Origin: Verrucomicrobiota bacterium | GTDB lineage: Bacteria > Verrucomicrobiota > Verrucomicrobiia > Limisphaerales > JAGWYX01 | Direction of reading: 5' to 3' | NCBI GenBank assembly: GCA_018969165.1 | Contig: JAGWYX010000212.1 | Coordinates: forward strand, 1 to 6,830 | DNA length: 6,830 nucleotides | Shown: positions 1 to 6,149 of the stretch, in pieces | Numbering within the stretch: the first letter of the stretch is position 1 | Layout of the letters: the number at the start of each line of letters is the position of its first letter | Program-made: the position numbers and the translations under genes | Notes under the pieces: model-generated | What the model was told of the DNA's origin: nothing | Databases searched by the model: none | What the model saw: only the letters and a program-made list of their open reading frames with translations

Positions 1-561
1 CCCTCGGCCAAACAATATCAAGCCGACCTGCGCCAATGGTCATCGCACATGGACAAATACCCGGCCGAACACGGCGGCAGCATCGCGGTAATTGTCCATT
101 GCGAGGGCGGTCACGTCCTGGTACCGGACTACGGCGGCGCCGTGGCTTACGACCCCAGCGGCCAGGAGGTGAAGAAATTCCGCGGCAGCGATAATCACTT
201 CGAGAATTTCATCAAGGCCGTCCGCAGCCGCAACGTGGCCGACTTGAACGCCGACATCCTTGAAGGCCATCTTTCCAGCGCCCTGTGCCACACCGGCAAT
301 GTCTCCTACCGACTCGGCAAACAGATGCCGCAGGCCGAGATCCGCGAAGCCATCCAATCGGACCAAGCAGCCACGGAGACCTTCGGCCGCATGTGCGAGC
401 ACCTGGCGTCCAATGAAATCAACCTGGACCAGACCGAAGCCGCCCTCGGGGTGTTTTTGCAAATGGACCCGCAACGGGAACGTTTCATCGGCAACGCCCA
501 GGCCAACGCGATGTTGACCCGCCACTATCGCAAGCCGTTCGTCGTGCCGAAGAAGGTGTAA
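1..561 (+). CDS. Gfo/Idh/MocA-family oxidoreductase, C-terminal part (5' end outside window)
   Basis: The frame is open from base 1 to the TAA at 559-561, giving 187 residues of a longer protein. The family comprises NAD(P)-dependent oxidoreductases, often acting on sugars or inositols, with an N-terminal Rossmann domain (not in the window) and a C-terminal alpha/beta domain. What is visible matches the C-terminal domain: a beta strand plus hairpin carrying a YDPSGQEV stretch typical of the 'GG...YDxxGKxV' region, then HFENFIKAVRSR and DLNADILEGHLSSALCHTGN, the conserved helix pair at the end of many members from Verrucomicrobia and Planctomycetes. An ATG at 49 lies inside the domain and is not a credible start. 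A terminator-like hairpin follows 38 nt after the stop. The substrate cannot be told, because the cofactor and active-site residues are upstream. I am confident of the family and have no basis for a specific reaction. Confidence 0.85.
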   Translation, partial: PSAKQYQADLRQWSSHMDKYPAEHGGSIAVIVHCEGGHVLVPDYGGAVAYDPSGQEVKKFRGSDNHFENFIKAVRSRNVADLNADILEGHLSSALCHTGNVSYRLGKQMPQAEIREAIQSDQAATETFGRMCEHLASNEINLDQTEAALGVFLQMDPQRERFIGNAQANAMLTRHYRKPFVVPKKV

Positions 562-599
562 GGGGCTTCCTGGTCCGGCCACGCACGATTGGGTTTAAC

Positions 600-620
600 G
601 GGGCGAATCTTCGTCGCCCC
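600..620 (+). terminator. Terminator-like hairpin after the oxidoreductase gene
   Basis: A perfect 7-bp stem, GGGGCGA (600-606) with TCGCCCC (614-620), closes a 7-nt loop 38 nt after the oxidoreductase stop. Only two T residues follow, so it is not a canonical intrinsic terminator. Its position, GC-rich stem and isolation between genes suggest transcription ending or RNA 3'-end protection. The long palindrome at 644-710 could serve the same role. Confidence 0.4.
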
Positions 621-643
621 TTCAGCAAGTCTCTCCACGAACC

Positions 644-710
644 GGACCGCGGGTTGTCCTCAACCCGCAGCGGCTTGGCACGCGCTGCGGTTTGGGACAA
701 GCCGCGGTCC
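644..710. repeat. Long imperfect palindrome upstream of hldD (dispersed repeat family member)
   Basis: The left arm (644-672) and right arm (683-710) are reverse complements at about 25 of 28 positions, with one bulged base and a 10-nt loop. The outer 9 bp, GGACCGCGG against CCGCGGTCC, are perfect. Inner matched blocks are TTGTCC/GGACAA and GCAGCG/CGCTGC. The arm consensus resembles the arms of the two hairpins at 5740-5811 and 5915-5986: GGAC-Y-GCGG, then GTCC, then CCGC in the same order, and GGCACGCGC lies near the centre of each. A CCACGAACC directly abuts the left end (635-643), and the same motif precedes the downstream repeats. It has no T-tract and no coding signal. This is probably a REP-like or miniature palindromic element, or a structured RNA end. 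Its origin is not determinable here. Confidence 0.65.
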
Positions 711-867
711 AGTCATGTGCTGGTTCACGGTCCCAATGCGCGTCCGCAAGGTCGAACAGAAGAAGCGTCGGAAACGAACGACAAACCGACCCGGGGTCGG
801 AGACACGCCGCATCGGGCACTGAACAGGCCAGTTGACTCGTCCGTCAAAGGCTTTAACGTGTCGGGC
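711..867. other. Intergenic remainder before hldD, including a shared repeat-tail motif
   Basis: After the palindrome comes a stretch (721-737, continuing to GCGCG at 742) that matches 5842-5858 after the first downstream repeat: TGGTTC, two variable bases, then GGTCCCAAT. A small perfect hairpin, CCGACC (786-791) with GGTCGG (795-800), lies mid-gap. The region is open in the hldD frame back to a TTG at 589, but that frame crosses the palindrome and has no family similarity, so I read it as non-coding leader. A TTGACT at 833-838 has no good -10 partner, so no promoter is called. Confidence 0.45.
847..851 (+). promoter_or_regulatory. Possible Shine-Dalgarno for hldD
   Basis: AAAGG lies 7 nt before an in-frame GTG at 859 but 16 nt before the ATG at 868. 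The spacing favours GTG as the true start, which would add only three residues (fMet-Ser-Gly) to the protein. The evidence is one short purine run, so the ATG is kept as the annotated start. Confidence 0.3.
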
Positions 868-1803
868 ATGAAGAACATCATGGTGACGGGCGGAGCGGGC
901 TTCGTGGGCTCGAACCTCGCGCTCGCGTTGCAGGAGAAATTCCCCGACGCCCGCCTGGTCGTGGTGGACGACTTTCGATCGGGAGACTTTCGCAACCTGC
1001 AGGGTTATCGTGGCGACTTCATCGCCGCGGATGTTTCCCGTCTGGATTGGTTCAACCGCTTTGGCGGCCAGAAATTCGATGCGATCTTCCACGAGGCCTC
1101 GATTACGGACACCACCGTGCACGATCAACTGCTCCAGGCCCACGACAATATCGAGGGTTTTCGGCGCCTGCTGGCGTTTGCCGAGCCCACCCGCACGCCG
1201 GTGATCTATGCCTCCTCGGCCGCCACGTACGGCATTACGACCGGCCGCATGAAGGAGACGCAGGCGCCGGCCCCGGCCAACATCTACGCCTTCACCAAGG
1301 TGCAGCTCGACAACCTGGCGCACGACTACAGCCGACGCGATCCGGATTGGCGCATCGTCGGCGTCCGTTATTTCAACGTTTATGGCCCGCGTGAGGCGCA
1401 TAAAAAGGCCGCCGCCAGCATGATCTACCAGCTCTACCGCCAAATGAAGGAGGGCAGACGGCCGCGGGTCTTCCGGTCCGGTGAGCAAAGACGGGATTTC
1501 GTTTACGTCAAGGACGTCGTGGCGCTGACCTTGCGCGCCCTCGCGGCCCCGCGCAGCGCCATCTATAACTGCGGCAGCGGCCAGCCTGTTTCGTTCAACG
1601 AGGTCATCACCGAACTGAACCGCAATCTCGGCACCCGGCTTGAGCCGGAGTATTTCGAGAATCCCTACGCCCATTTCTACCAGTCTCACACCGAGGCGGA
1701 TTTGACCCTCGCCCGGCGCGAATTGAATTACAAACCGCAGTTCCCGCCCGCGACGGGTATCGCGGACTACGTCGGCATCCTCGAAGGACGCCAAGCCATT
1801 TAA
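868..1803 (+). CDS. hldD: ADP-L-glycero-D-manno-heptose 6-epimerase (HldD/RfaD)
   Basis: This cytoplasmic short-chain dehydrogenase/epimerase inverts C6 of ADP-D-glycero-beta-D-manno-heptose, the last step in making the nucleotide-heptose used for the lipopolysaccharide inner core. The product is 311 residues; E. coli HldD has 310. The Rossmann nucleotide-binding motif TGGAGFVGSN is at residues 7-16. The active site fits the family: YASSAATYG at 114-122 (Ser116/117), Tyr140-x3-Lys144, and RYFNVYGPREAHK at 167-179, whose Lys179 corresponds to the second catalytic base (Lys178 in E. coli). RDFVYVKDV (209-217), YNCGSG (233-238) and HTEADL (274-279) are also strongly HldD-like and separate it from general UDP-glucose 4-epimerases. 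Both ATG 868 and GTG 859 put the start just before the first beta strand; an apparent extension back to 589 would cross a palindromic repeat. The AsmA-like gene starts 5 nt after the stop, implying one operon. Other heptose genes (gmhA, hldE, gmhB) are not in the window. Confidence 0.93.
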   Translation: MKNIMVTGGAGFVGSNLALALQEKFPDARLVVVDDFRSGDFRNLQGYRGDFIAADVSRLDWFNRFGGQKFDAIFHEASITDTTVHDQLLQAHDNIEGFRRLLAFAEPTRTPVIYASSAATYGITTGRMKETQAPAPANIYAFTKVQLDNLAHDYSRRDPDWRIVGVRYFNVYGPREAHKKAAASMIYQLYRQMKEGRRPRVFRSGEQRRDFVYVKDVVALTLRALAAPRSAIYNCGSGQPVSFNEVITELNRNLGTRLEPEYFENPYAHFYQSHTEADLTLARRELNYKPQFPPATGIADYVGILEGRQAI

Positions 1804-1808
1804 ATTCT

Positions 1809-4800
1809 ATGCCTGATACCGCATCTTCGGCGCCGCGGGCCCCGCGGCCGTCGCTGGTCCGCAAGTTCCTCCTGGCCGTGGTTGCTTTGGTGGTTTTGCT
1901 GCTGGTCCTGTTCTTCGTCGCCACCAGTTCGGCCTTTCTCAAGGCAATGGTGCTGCCGCGGGTTGGTCCGCTGCTGGGGGCCAAGATCACCGCCGACGAC
2001 GTCGCGCTCAGCCCCTTTTCGCAACTGGTGCTGACCCAGCCGAAAGTCCAGACCGTCGGCCCGGAACCGTTGTTTGCCGCCCAGGAGTTGCGCGTGCGTT
2101 ACAACCTGCTCGATATCCTGCGTGGGAACATCACCGTGCCCGAGGTCACCGTGACCGCCCCCACGGTGCAGATTGTGCAAAACCCCGATGGCACGAGCAA
2201 TCTCGATCCCATTCTGGCCACGCTCGGCGCGCAGAAGAAAAACCGGCCGCCCAAAGCACCGGCGCCCGGCAAGCCATTGCAACTGGATGTCCGCCACGTC
2301 GCCTTGAACCAAATGACGGTCCGTTGGGTGCAGCACCAAAAGGGCGGTGGCCAGCAAAGCGCCGAGCTGACGAACCTCCAGCTTGGTGTGGACACCGTAA
2401 AGAACGGGCAATCAGGGAAGCTGACGTTGAACGCCGACGCACGCTTCCAGCAGCTCAGTCCGAGCAATGGCGTCGCCCCCAATGCCATCAGCGCCAAGCT
2501 CGCCGCCAGCTACACCTTCGCGCTTGACTCGGCCCTGATGCCGCAGTCGGCGAACGGCACCCTTCGGTTCGCAGTCGGCCAGGCCGCCGGCACGTTCGGC
2601 GACCTGGCGGCGCTGGCGGGTAGTCTGAATTGCGACCTTACTCAGACTGAGATTCGCCAACTGGCCCTGCAGTTCACCCAAAGCGGCCGGAACCTCGGCC
2701 AGATTCGAGTCAGTGGCCCCGTTGATCTGGCCAAGACCGAGGCGCACTTGACGCTGGCCGTGTCTTCGATCGACCGGCACGTGCTCAACCTGGTCGGCGC
2801 GGCCCGCGGGTGGGACTTCGGCCAGTCCGTGCTCAACGCCACCAGTCAGGTGGATGTGGCCCAGAACGCCTCGGTGATTTCTGCGCAGGGCAAGTTAAGC
2901 GGCCGACAGCTCACCTTGACGCAGCACGGGCAATCCACTCCCGCGCTCGACCTCGACCTGGATTACCACTTCACCGCCAACCTCGCCGGCCAAACCGCCT
3001 TGATCCAGAAGTTCGCCCTGTCGGCCAGGCAGAACGGAGCCGATCTGCTTCAAGCCGCTCTGGATCGTCCGATGCAATTGTCGTGGGGCCAGAACAGGGG
3101 GCAGTTCGCCGACTCGTCCTGGCAACTGAAATTGGCGGGCTTGGATTTGCGCGACTGGCGGCCGATGCTGGGCAACGCGCTGCCGACGGGCAAAGTCGGG
3201 CTCGACCTGAAGTTGCTCGCGCAGAACGCCGGGCGCCGACTCGAAGCGAACTTGTCGGCGCGCGAGACGGATGCGACGGTCACCCTGGGCACGAACCGGC
3301 TCACCGTCGCCGAGATGGGCGCAGCGGCGGTCGCGCAGATTGATGACTTCAAGAAGATTTCCGTCTCGCAATTCCAGATCGAGGTCAAGCAACCCGGCTC
3401 GAGGTTGGCGACCGCCAGCGGCTCGGCCAACTACGACCTCGGCAATCATAACCTGAGCGCCCAGGCCAACGTCGAGGTATCCGCCCCTGGCGCGCTCCAA
3501 CTGTTCCCGGTGCCGGGCGTGAGCGCTTCCTCGGGTGACGTCAAACTGACCGCGCGCGTCAACCAGCAAGGACCGGAGTTGGACGCAACCGGGCAACTCC
3601 ACGTGGCCGATTTCACCGGCGGCTACGGAAATTACCAGTTTCAGAATCTCGAGCCCTCGGCGGACTTTGATCTGGCCCTGAAGGGCGACCAGGCGCAGGT
3701 CAAACGCCTTGCGATCACCCTGCAAACAGGTTCGACTCCAGCCGGCCGGCTCGAGTCGAGCGGCAGTTATGATCTGAGGAACAAGTCCGGCCGCGGCGAT
3801 TTCAAGATCGCCGAGGTCAACCAGGCCGTGTTGGGCCCGGTCCTGGGCCCGAAGCTGGCCCCGACGCACTTGGAGTCCGTGACGTTCAGCGCGAGCGGCA
3901 CCGCCAGCTACGATCCCGAAGGCGACTCGGCGGTGACCGCAGACGTGACCGTCGCCAACCTGTTGCTGGTAGATCCGGAACACAAATTGCCCCGCGTGCC
4001 CCTGGGCGCACGCCTGCAAGTTGACGGCGCACTCGGACAACAATTGGTCACGGTCAAAAAGTTTTCATTGACGCTTTCGTCTGGAGGCCTTGGCGGAAGC
4101 CCTCCGCGCCCCGGTGGCAACCTGGATTTTGCCGGCCAATATGATCTGGGCAAAAAGTCCGCCCAGGCGAATTTCAAGCTGACCGATCTGAATCAGAATG
4201 TGCTCGGACCGTTCCTGGGTCCACGGCTGGAGCCGAACCAGCTCGTTTCGGTTTCGTTGAGCGCCAGTGGCAACGCCAGCTATGCTCCACAACGCGATTC
4301 GGCGACCAAACTGCAGATCATGACGACTGATCGTCCAGACGCATCGGTCCAGGTGCAAATCGGGCTGACCAATCTCGTCGTCGCGGACCCGGAACACCGT
4401 TTGCCGCAAACTCCATGGGGCGCCCAGTTCCACCTCGACGGCGCGCTGTTCCGCCAACAGACGTTGGTGTTGCATCAACTGCGCGTGGCCTTGGCACCGA
4501 CCGCCCGCGCCAGGAACGAACTGGACGCTGAGGGGATCGTTGACTTTTCAAAAGCCGGCGCCACGTCCGGCAAAGTCTCCTTGAAAGCCGACTCGCTCGA
4601 TCTGACGCCCATCTACGACCTGCTGATGGGGCCGGCGACAACCAATGCCACCTCGCGGCCGGCCGTCGCCGCGGCTTCGCCTCCGCCCGCGGCGTCGCCC
4701 AACTCCGAACCGCCCGCGGTCAACCTGCCTTTCGAGCACTTTGCCGCAGACCTGAACATCGGGCGGCTCTACTTGCGCGACGTCGCCATCACCAACTGGA

Positions 4801-5687
4801 TCGCGACGGCCGCGATCAACGGCGGCCAGGTCGATCTCAAACCGTTCCAACTGACGCTGAACGGCGCGCCGGTCAACGCCACCGCCGCGTTGAACCTCGG
4901 CGTACCGGGCTACACCTATGACGTATCGTTCCAGGCCGACAAGGTCCCGGTCCAACCGTTGGCCGACAGTTTCTCGCCGACTTACGCGGGGCAGGCTAAG
5001 GGCGACTTGTTCACCAAGCTCCAACTCAAGGGCGCCGGCGTCACCGGGGCGAGCCTGCGACAGAACCTCACCTGCCAGGCCAGCCTCAGCTTCACCAACG
5101 CCGCCATCCAGTTGGTCAGCCCAAAAATGAACGTCCTCCTGGCGGCAATCGCCTCACTGCTCCGCGTGTCTGAGATCACCCAGGCACCGCTCAATTCGAT
5201 CTACGCCCAACTCGAAGCCGGCAACGGCCAAATCAAACTCGACCAGGTCGGGATCGAGAGCGGCACCTTCCACGCCTATGCCCAAGGCACGATCTCCATT
5301 GCCGACGTGTTGACCAACTCGCCGTTAAACCACCTGCCGGTCAATTTCTACCTCGAACGCGGCATCGCCACCCGCGCCCATCTGCTGGTCGCCGGCACCG
5401 CCCCGGACGCGCCCTTCGTCAAACTCCCGAACTTCCTGAAAATCGGCGGGACCGTCGGATCGCCCAAAGCCGAGACCGACGACTTCGTCATCACCGCGTT
5501 GATCGCCGGTTCGGCGGCCGGGTTTGTCGGCGGCAAGGCCGGCGGCATCCTCCAGGACGTTGGCAATATTCTATCCGGCGGAAAGCCGCTCTTCGGCGCG
5601 CCGGCGACCAACGCAGCCCCGGACACCAACCAGGCCCCGCGTGTCATTAACCCGTTGAATCTGCTGAACAATCTGTTCAAGAAATAA
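1809..5687 (+). CDS. Large AsmA-family envelope protein with inner-membrane anchor
   Basis: The product has 1292 residues. AsmA-family proteins (AsmA, TamB, YhdP) have one N-terminal inner-membrane helix and a long periplasmic beta-rich body; they are implicated in outer-membrane homeostasis and phospholipid transfer. Seen here: a basic stretch (R16-K19), one hydrophobic segment at about 20-39, then LKAMVLPRVGPLLGAKITADDVALSPF (44-70), the usual AsmA-type opening, followed by more than 1100 residues of alternating polar/hydrophobic beta pattern. No enzymatic motif is visible. Residues 646-757 and 770-895 are an internal duplication. A Pro/Ala-rich linker (about 945-974) leads into a domain resembling the AsmA C-terminal region (about 975-1220, with GDLFTKLQLKGAGV and an LRQNL...F-TNAAIQL segment). 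The tail (1229-1258) is Gly-rich and hydrophobic, ending NNLFKK. Length is close to TamB and YhdP (about 1260). It starts 5 nt after hldD and has no nearby Shine-Dalgarno (AAGGA at 1784-1788 is 20 nt away), suggesting coupling. AsmA family is firm; TamB or YhdP orthology is not. Confidence 0.85.
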   Translation: MPDTASSAPRAPRPSLVRKFLLAVVALVVLLLVLFFVATSSAFLKAMVLPRVGPLLGAKITADDVALSPFSQLVLTQPKVQTVGPEPLFAAQELRVRYNLLDILRGNITVPEVTVTAPTVQIVQNPDGTSNLDPILATLGAQKKNRPPKAPAPGKPLQLDVRHVALNQMTVRWVQHQKGGGQQSAELTNLQLGVDTVKNGQSGKLTLNADARFQQLSPSNGVAPNAISAKLAASYTFALDSALMPQSANGTLRFAVGQAAGTFGDLAALAGSLNCDLTQTEIRQLALQFTQSGRNLGQIRVSGPVDLAKTEAHLTLAVSSIDRHVLNLVGAARGWDFGQSVLNATSQVDVAQNASVISAQGKLSGRQLTLTQHGQSTPALDLDLDYHFTANLAGQTALIQKFALSARQNGADLLQAALDRPMQLSWGQNRGQFADSSWQLKLAGLDLRDWRPMLGNALPTGKVGLDLKLLAQNAGRRLEANLSARETDATVTLGTNRLTVAEMGAAAVAQIDDFKKISVSQFQIEVKQPGSRLATASGSANYDLGNHNLSAQANVEVSAPGALQLFPVPGVSASSGDVKLTARVNQQGPELDATGQLHVADFTGGYGNYQFQNLEPSADFDLALKGDQAQVKRLAITLQTGSTPAGRLESSGSYDLRNKSGRGDFKIAEVNQAVLGPVLGPKLAPTHLESVTFSASGTASYDPEGDSAVTADVTVANLLLVDPEHKLPRVPLGARLQVDGALGQQLVTVKKFSLTLSSGGLGGSPPRPGGNLDFAGQYDLGKKSAQANFKLTDLNQNVLGPFLGPRLEPNQLVSVSLSASGNASYAPQRDSATKLQIMTTDRPDASVQVQIGLTNLVVADPEHRLPQTPWGAQFHLDGALFRQQTLVLHQLRVALAPTARARNELDAEGIVDFSKAGATSGKVSLKADSLDLTPIYDLLMGPATTNATSRPAVAAASPPPAASPNSEPPAVNLPFEHFAADLNIGRLYLRDVAITNWIATAAINGGQVDLKPFQLTLNGAPVNATAALNLGVPGYTYDVSFQADKVPVQPLADSFSPTYAGQAKGDLFTKLQLKGAGVTGASLRQNLTCQASLSFTNAAIQLVSPKMNVLLAAIASLLRVSEITQAPLNSIYAQLEAGNGQIKLDQVGIESGTFHAYAQGTISIADVLTNSPLNHLPVNFYLERGIATRAHLLVAGTAPDAPFVKLPNFLKIGGTVGSPKAETDDFVITALIAGSAAGFVGGKAGGILQDVGNILSGGKPLFGAPATNAAPDTNQAPRVINPLNLLNNLFKK
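3744..4079 (+). repeat. Internal protein repeat, unit A, in the AsmA-like gene
   Basis: Codons 646-757. This unit aligns end to end with unit B at 4116-4493. Shared landmarks in order are G-x-YDL, NFK/DFK, VLGP-x-LGP-x-L-x-P, SxSASGxASY, DSA, LLLVDPEHKLP and VDGAL. A more distant related start, GSANYDL, occurs at codons 538-544, so a third degenerate unit may precede it. The DNA of the two units is clearly diverged, so this is an old duplication. Confidence 0.75.
4116..4493 (+). repeat. Internal protein repeat, unit B, in the AsmA-like gene
   Basis: Codons 770-895, the second copy of the unit at 3744-4079. It carries VLGPFLGPRLEP, SLSASGNASY and VVADPEHRLP at matching positions, plus an insertion of about 15 residues after DSA (around the TTDRPD stretch). 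A 12-residue Gly/Pro-rich connector (758-769) separates the units. In a beta-rich bridge protein, such duplication would lengthen the rod; that role is inferred. Confidence 0.75.
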
Positions 5688-5710
5688 CCCCACGCGCACG
5701 ACGTGTCCCC

Positions 5711-5825
5711 CCATGAACCTTCGCAACGACCGCCAGGCTTTGGACTGCGCCAGTCCCCTGGCGCTTTCCGGCACGCGCGTGGCAAAGCGGCAGAGGACTG
5801 CCGCAGTCCAAGACGCTGGCGCGCC
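5711..5825. repeat. Direct repeat copy 1, containing a long hairpin
   Basis: This 115-bp unit recurs at 5886-6000 with only 4 differences, all in the first 30 bases (at 5714, 5721, 5724 and 5738). The last 87 bases are identical. Inside it, arms 5740-5767 and 5784-5811 pair at 25 of 28 positions, and the 16-nt loop holds the perfect palindrome CACGCGCGTG (5772-5781). An outer pair, CGCCAG (5731-5736) with CTGGCG (5816-5821), extends the structure to 91 nt. It begins 23 nt after the AsmA-like stop, so it may also terminate or stabilise that transcript, though no T-run follows. Confidence 0.85.
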
Positions 5826-5841
5826 GGCGACGACCCATCCA

Positions 5842-5867
5842 TGGTTCCTGGTCCCAATCTATGCGCG
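5842..5867. repeat. Repeat-tail motif shared with 721-742
   Basis: TGGTTC, two variable bases, then GGTCCCAAT (5842-5858) matches 721-737 at 15 of 17 positions. After a 4-nt insertion both continue with GCGCG. In each place the motif follows a long palindrome, by 10 nt at the upstream site and 20 nt at this one. This suggests that the repeat family has a conserved downstream arm. It lies in the spacer between the two direct repeats and is absent after the second copy. Confidence 0.5.
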
Positions 5868-5885
5868 ATCGCGAATGGTGGCTCG

Positions 5886-6000
5886 CCACGAACCTCCGGA
5901 ACGACCGCCAGGTTTTGGACTGCGCCAGTCCCCTGGCGCTTTCCGGCACGCGCGTGGCAAAGCGGCAGAGGACTGCCGCAGTCCAAGACGCTGGCGCGCC
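5886..6000. repeat. Direct repeat copy 2, containing a long hairpin
   Basis: Same orientation as copy 1, offset by exactly 175 bp. The hairpin arms are 5915-5942 and 5959-5986, with outer pair 5906-5911/5991-5996. It keeps all three arm mismatches of copy 1. Identity in both arms and loop shows a recent duplication or active homogenisation. The conserved 5' end reads CCACGAACC here, as at 635-643 before the hldD-proximal palindrome, against CCATGAACC in copy 1. Confidence 0.85.
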
Positions 6001-6149
6001 CATTCCCACCCATTCCGATTCATGAACCCGAGGCCTGCGCAACCGCGAAGGGGGGCCTTTCATGAACTGAACGACCATGGGCACCGTCGCTCCCCGACCC
6101 TCTCCTCCACGGCCAGCGGATGGCACGACGATTTTCAATGCGCTCAGTT

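Larger units (their letters stand above)
5688..6137. other. 450-nt non-coding region packed with palindromic repeats
   Basis: This gap between the AsmA-like gene and the peptidase gene contains two direct 115-bp repeats (5711-5825 and 5886-6000), a 60-nt spacer and a 137-nt tail. The tail has two CATGAAC sites (6021-6027, 6061-6067) and a weak AGGCC/GGCCT stem (6031-6035 with 6054-6058). Both strands carry long open frames, but these read the identical repeat DNA in different frames, because the 175-bp period is not a multiple of three. I therefore judge them non-coding. No intrinsic terminator with a T-tract and no recognisable promoter was seen. Confidence 0.6.

Noticed and set aside
833..858. 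Promoter with TTGACT as -35 before hldD
   Set aside because: The only AT-rich candidate for -10 (TTTAAC, 853-858) is 14 nt away, too close, and the 17-nt position reads AACGTG.
589..867. 93-residue N-terminal extension of hldD from TTG 589
   Set aside because: It runs through the terminator-like hairpin and the palindrome, and HldD proteins begin at the Rossmann strand, so it is an artefact of open frame.
622..1794. 390-codon open frame on the - strand opposite hldD
   Set aside because: It lies fully antisense to a gene with clear HldD motifs, has no recognisable domain, and is expected from GC-rich codon bias.
2895..4043. 382-codon open frame on the - strand opposite the AsmA-like gene
   Set aside because: Arg/Gly/Gln-rich composition without domain signal, antisense to a convincing gene; a shadow frame.
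5731..5821. Intrinsic terminator for the AsmA-like gene
   Set aside because: The hairpin is strong but no T-tract follows and the same unit occurs twice; kept as a repeat with a possible, unproven, termination role.
5711..6000. Possible CRISPR array
   Set aside because: Only two repeats of 115 bp with one 60-nt spacer and a long internal hairpin; the size is wrong for CRISPR and there are no cas genes.
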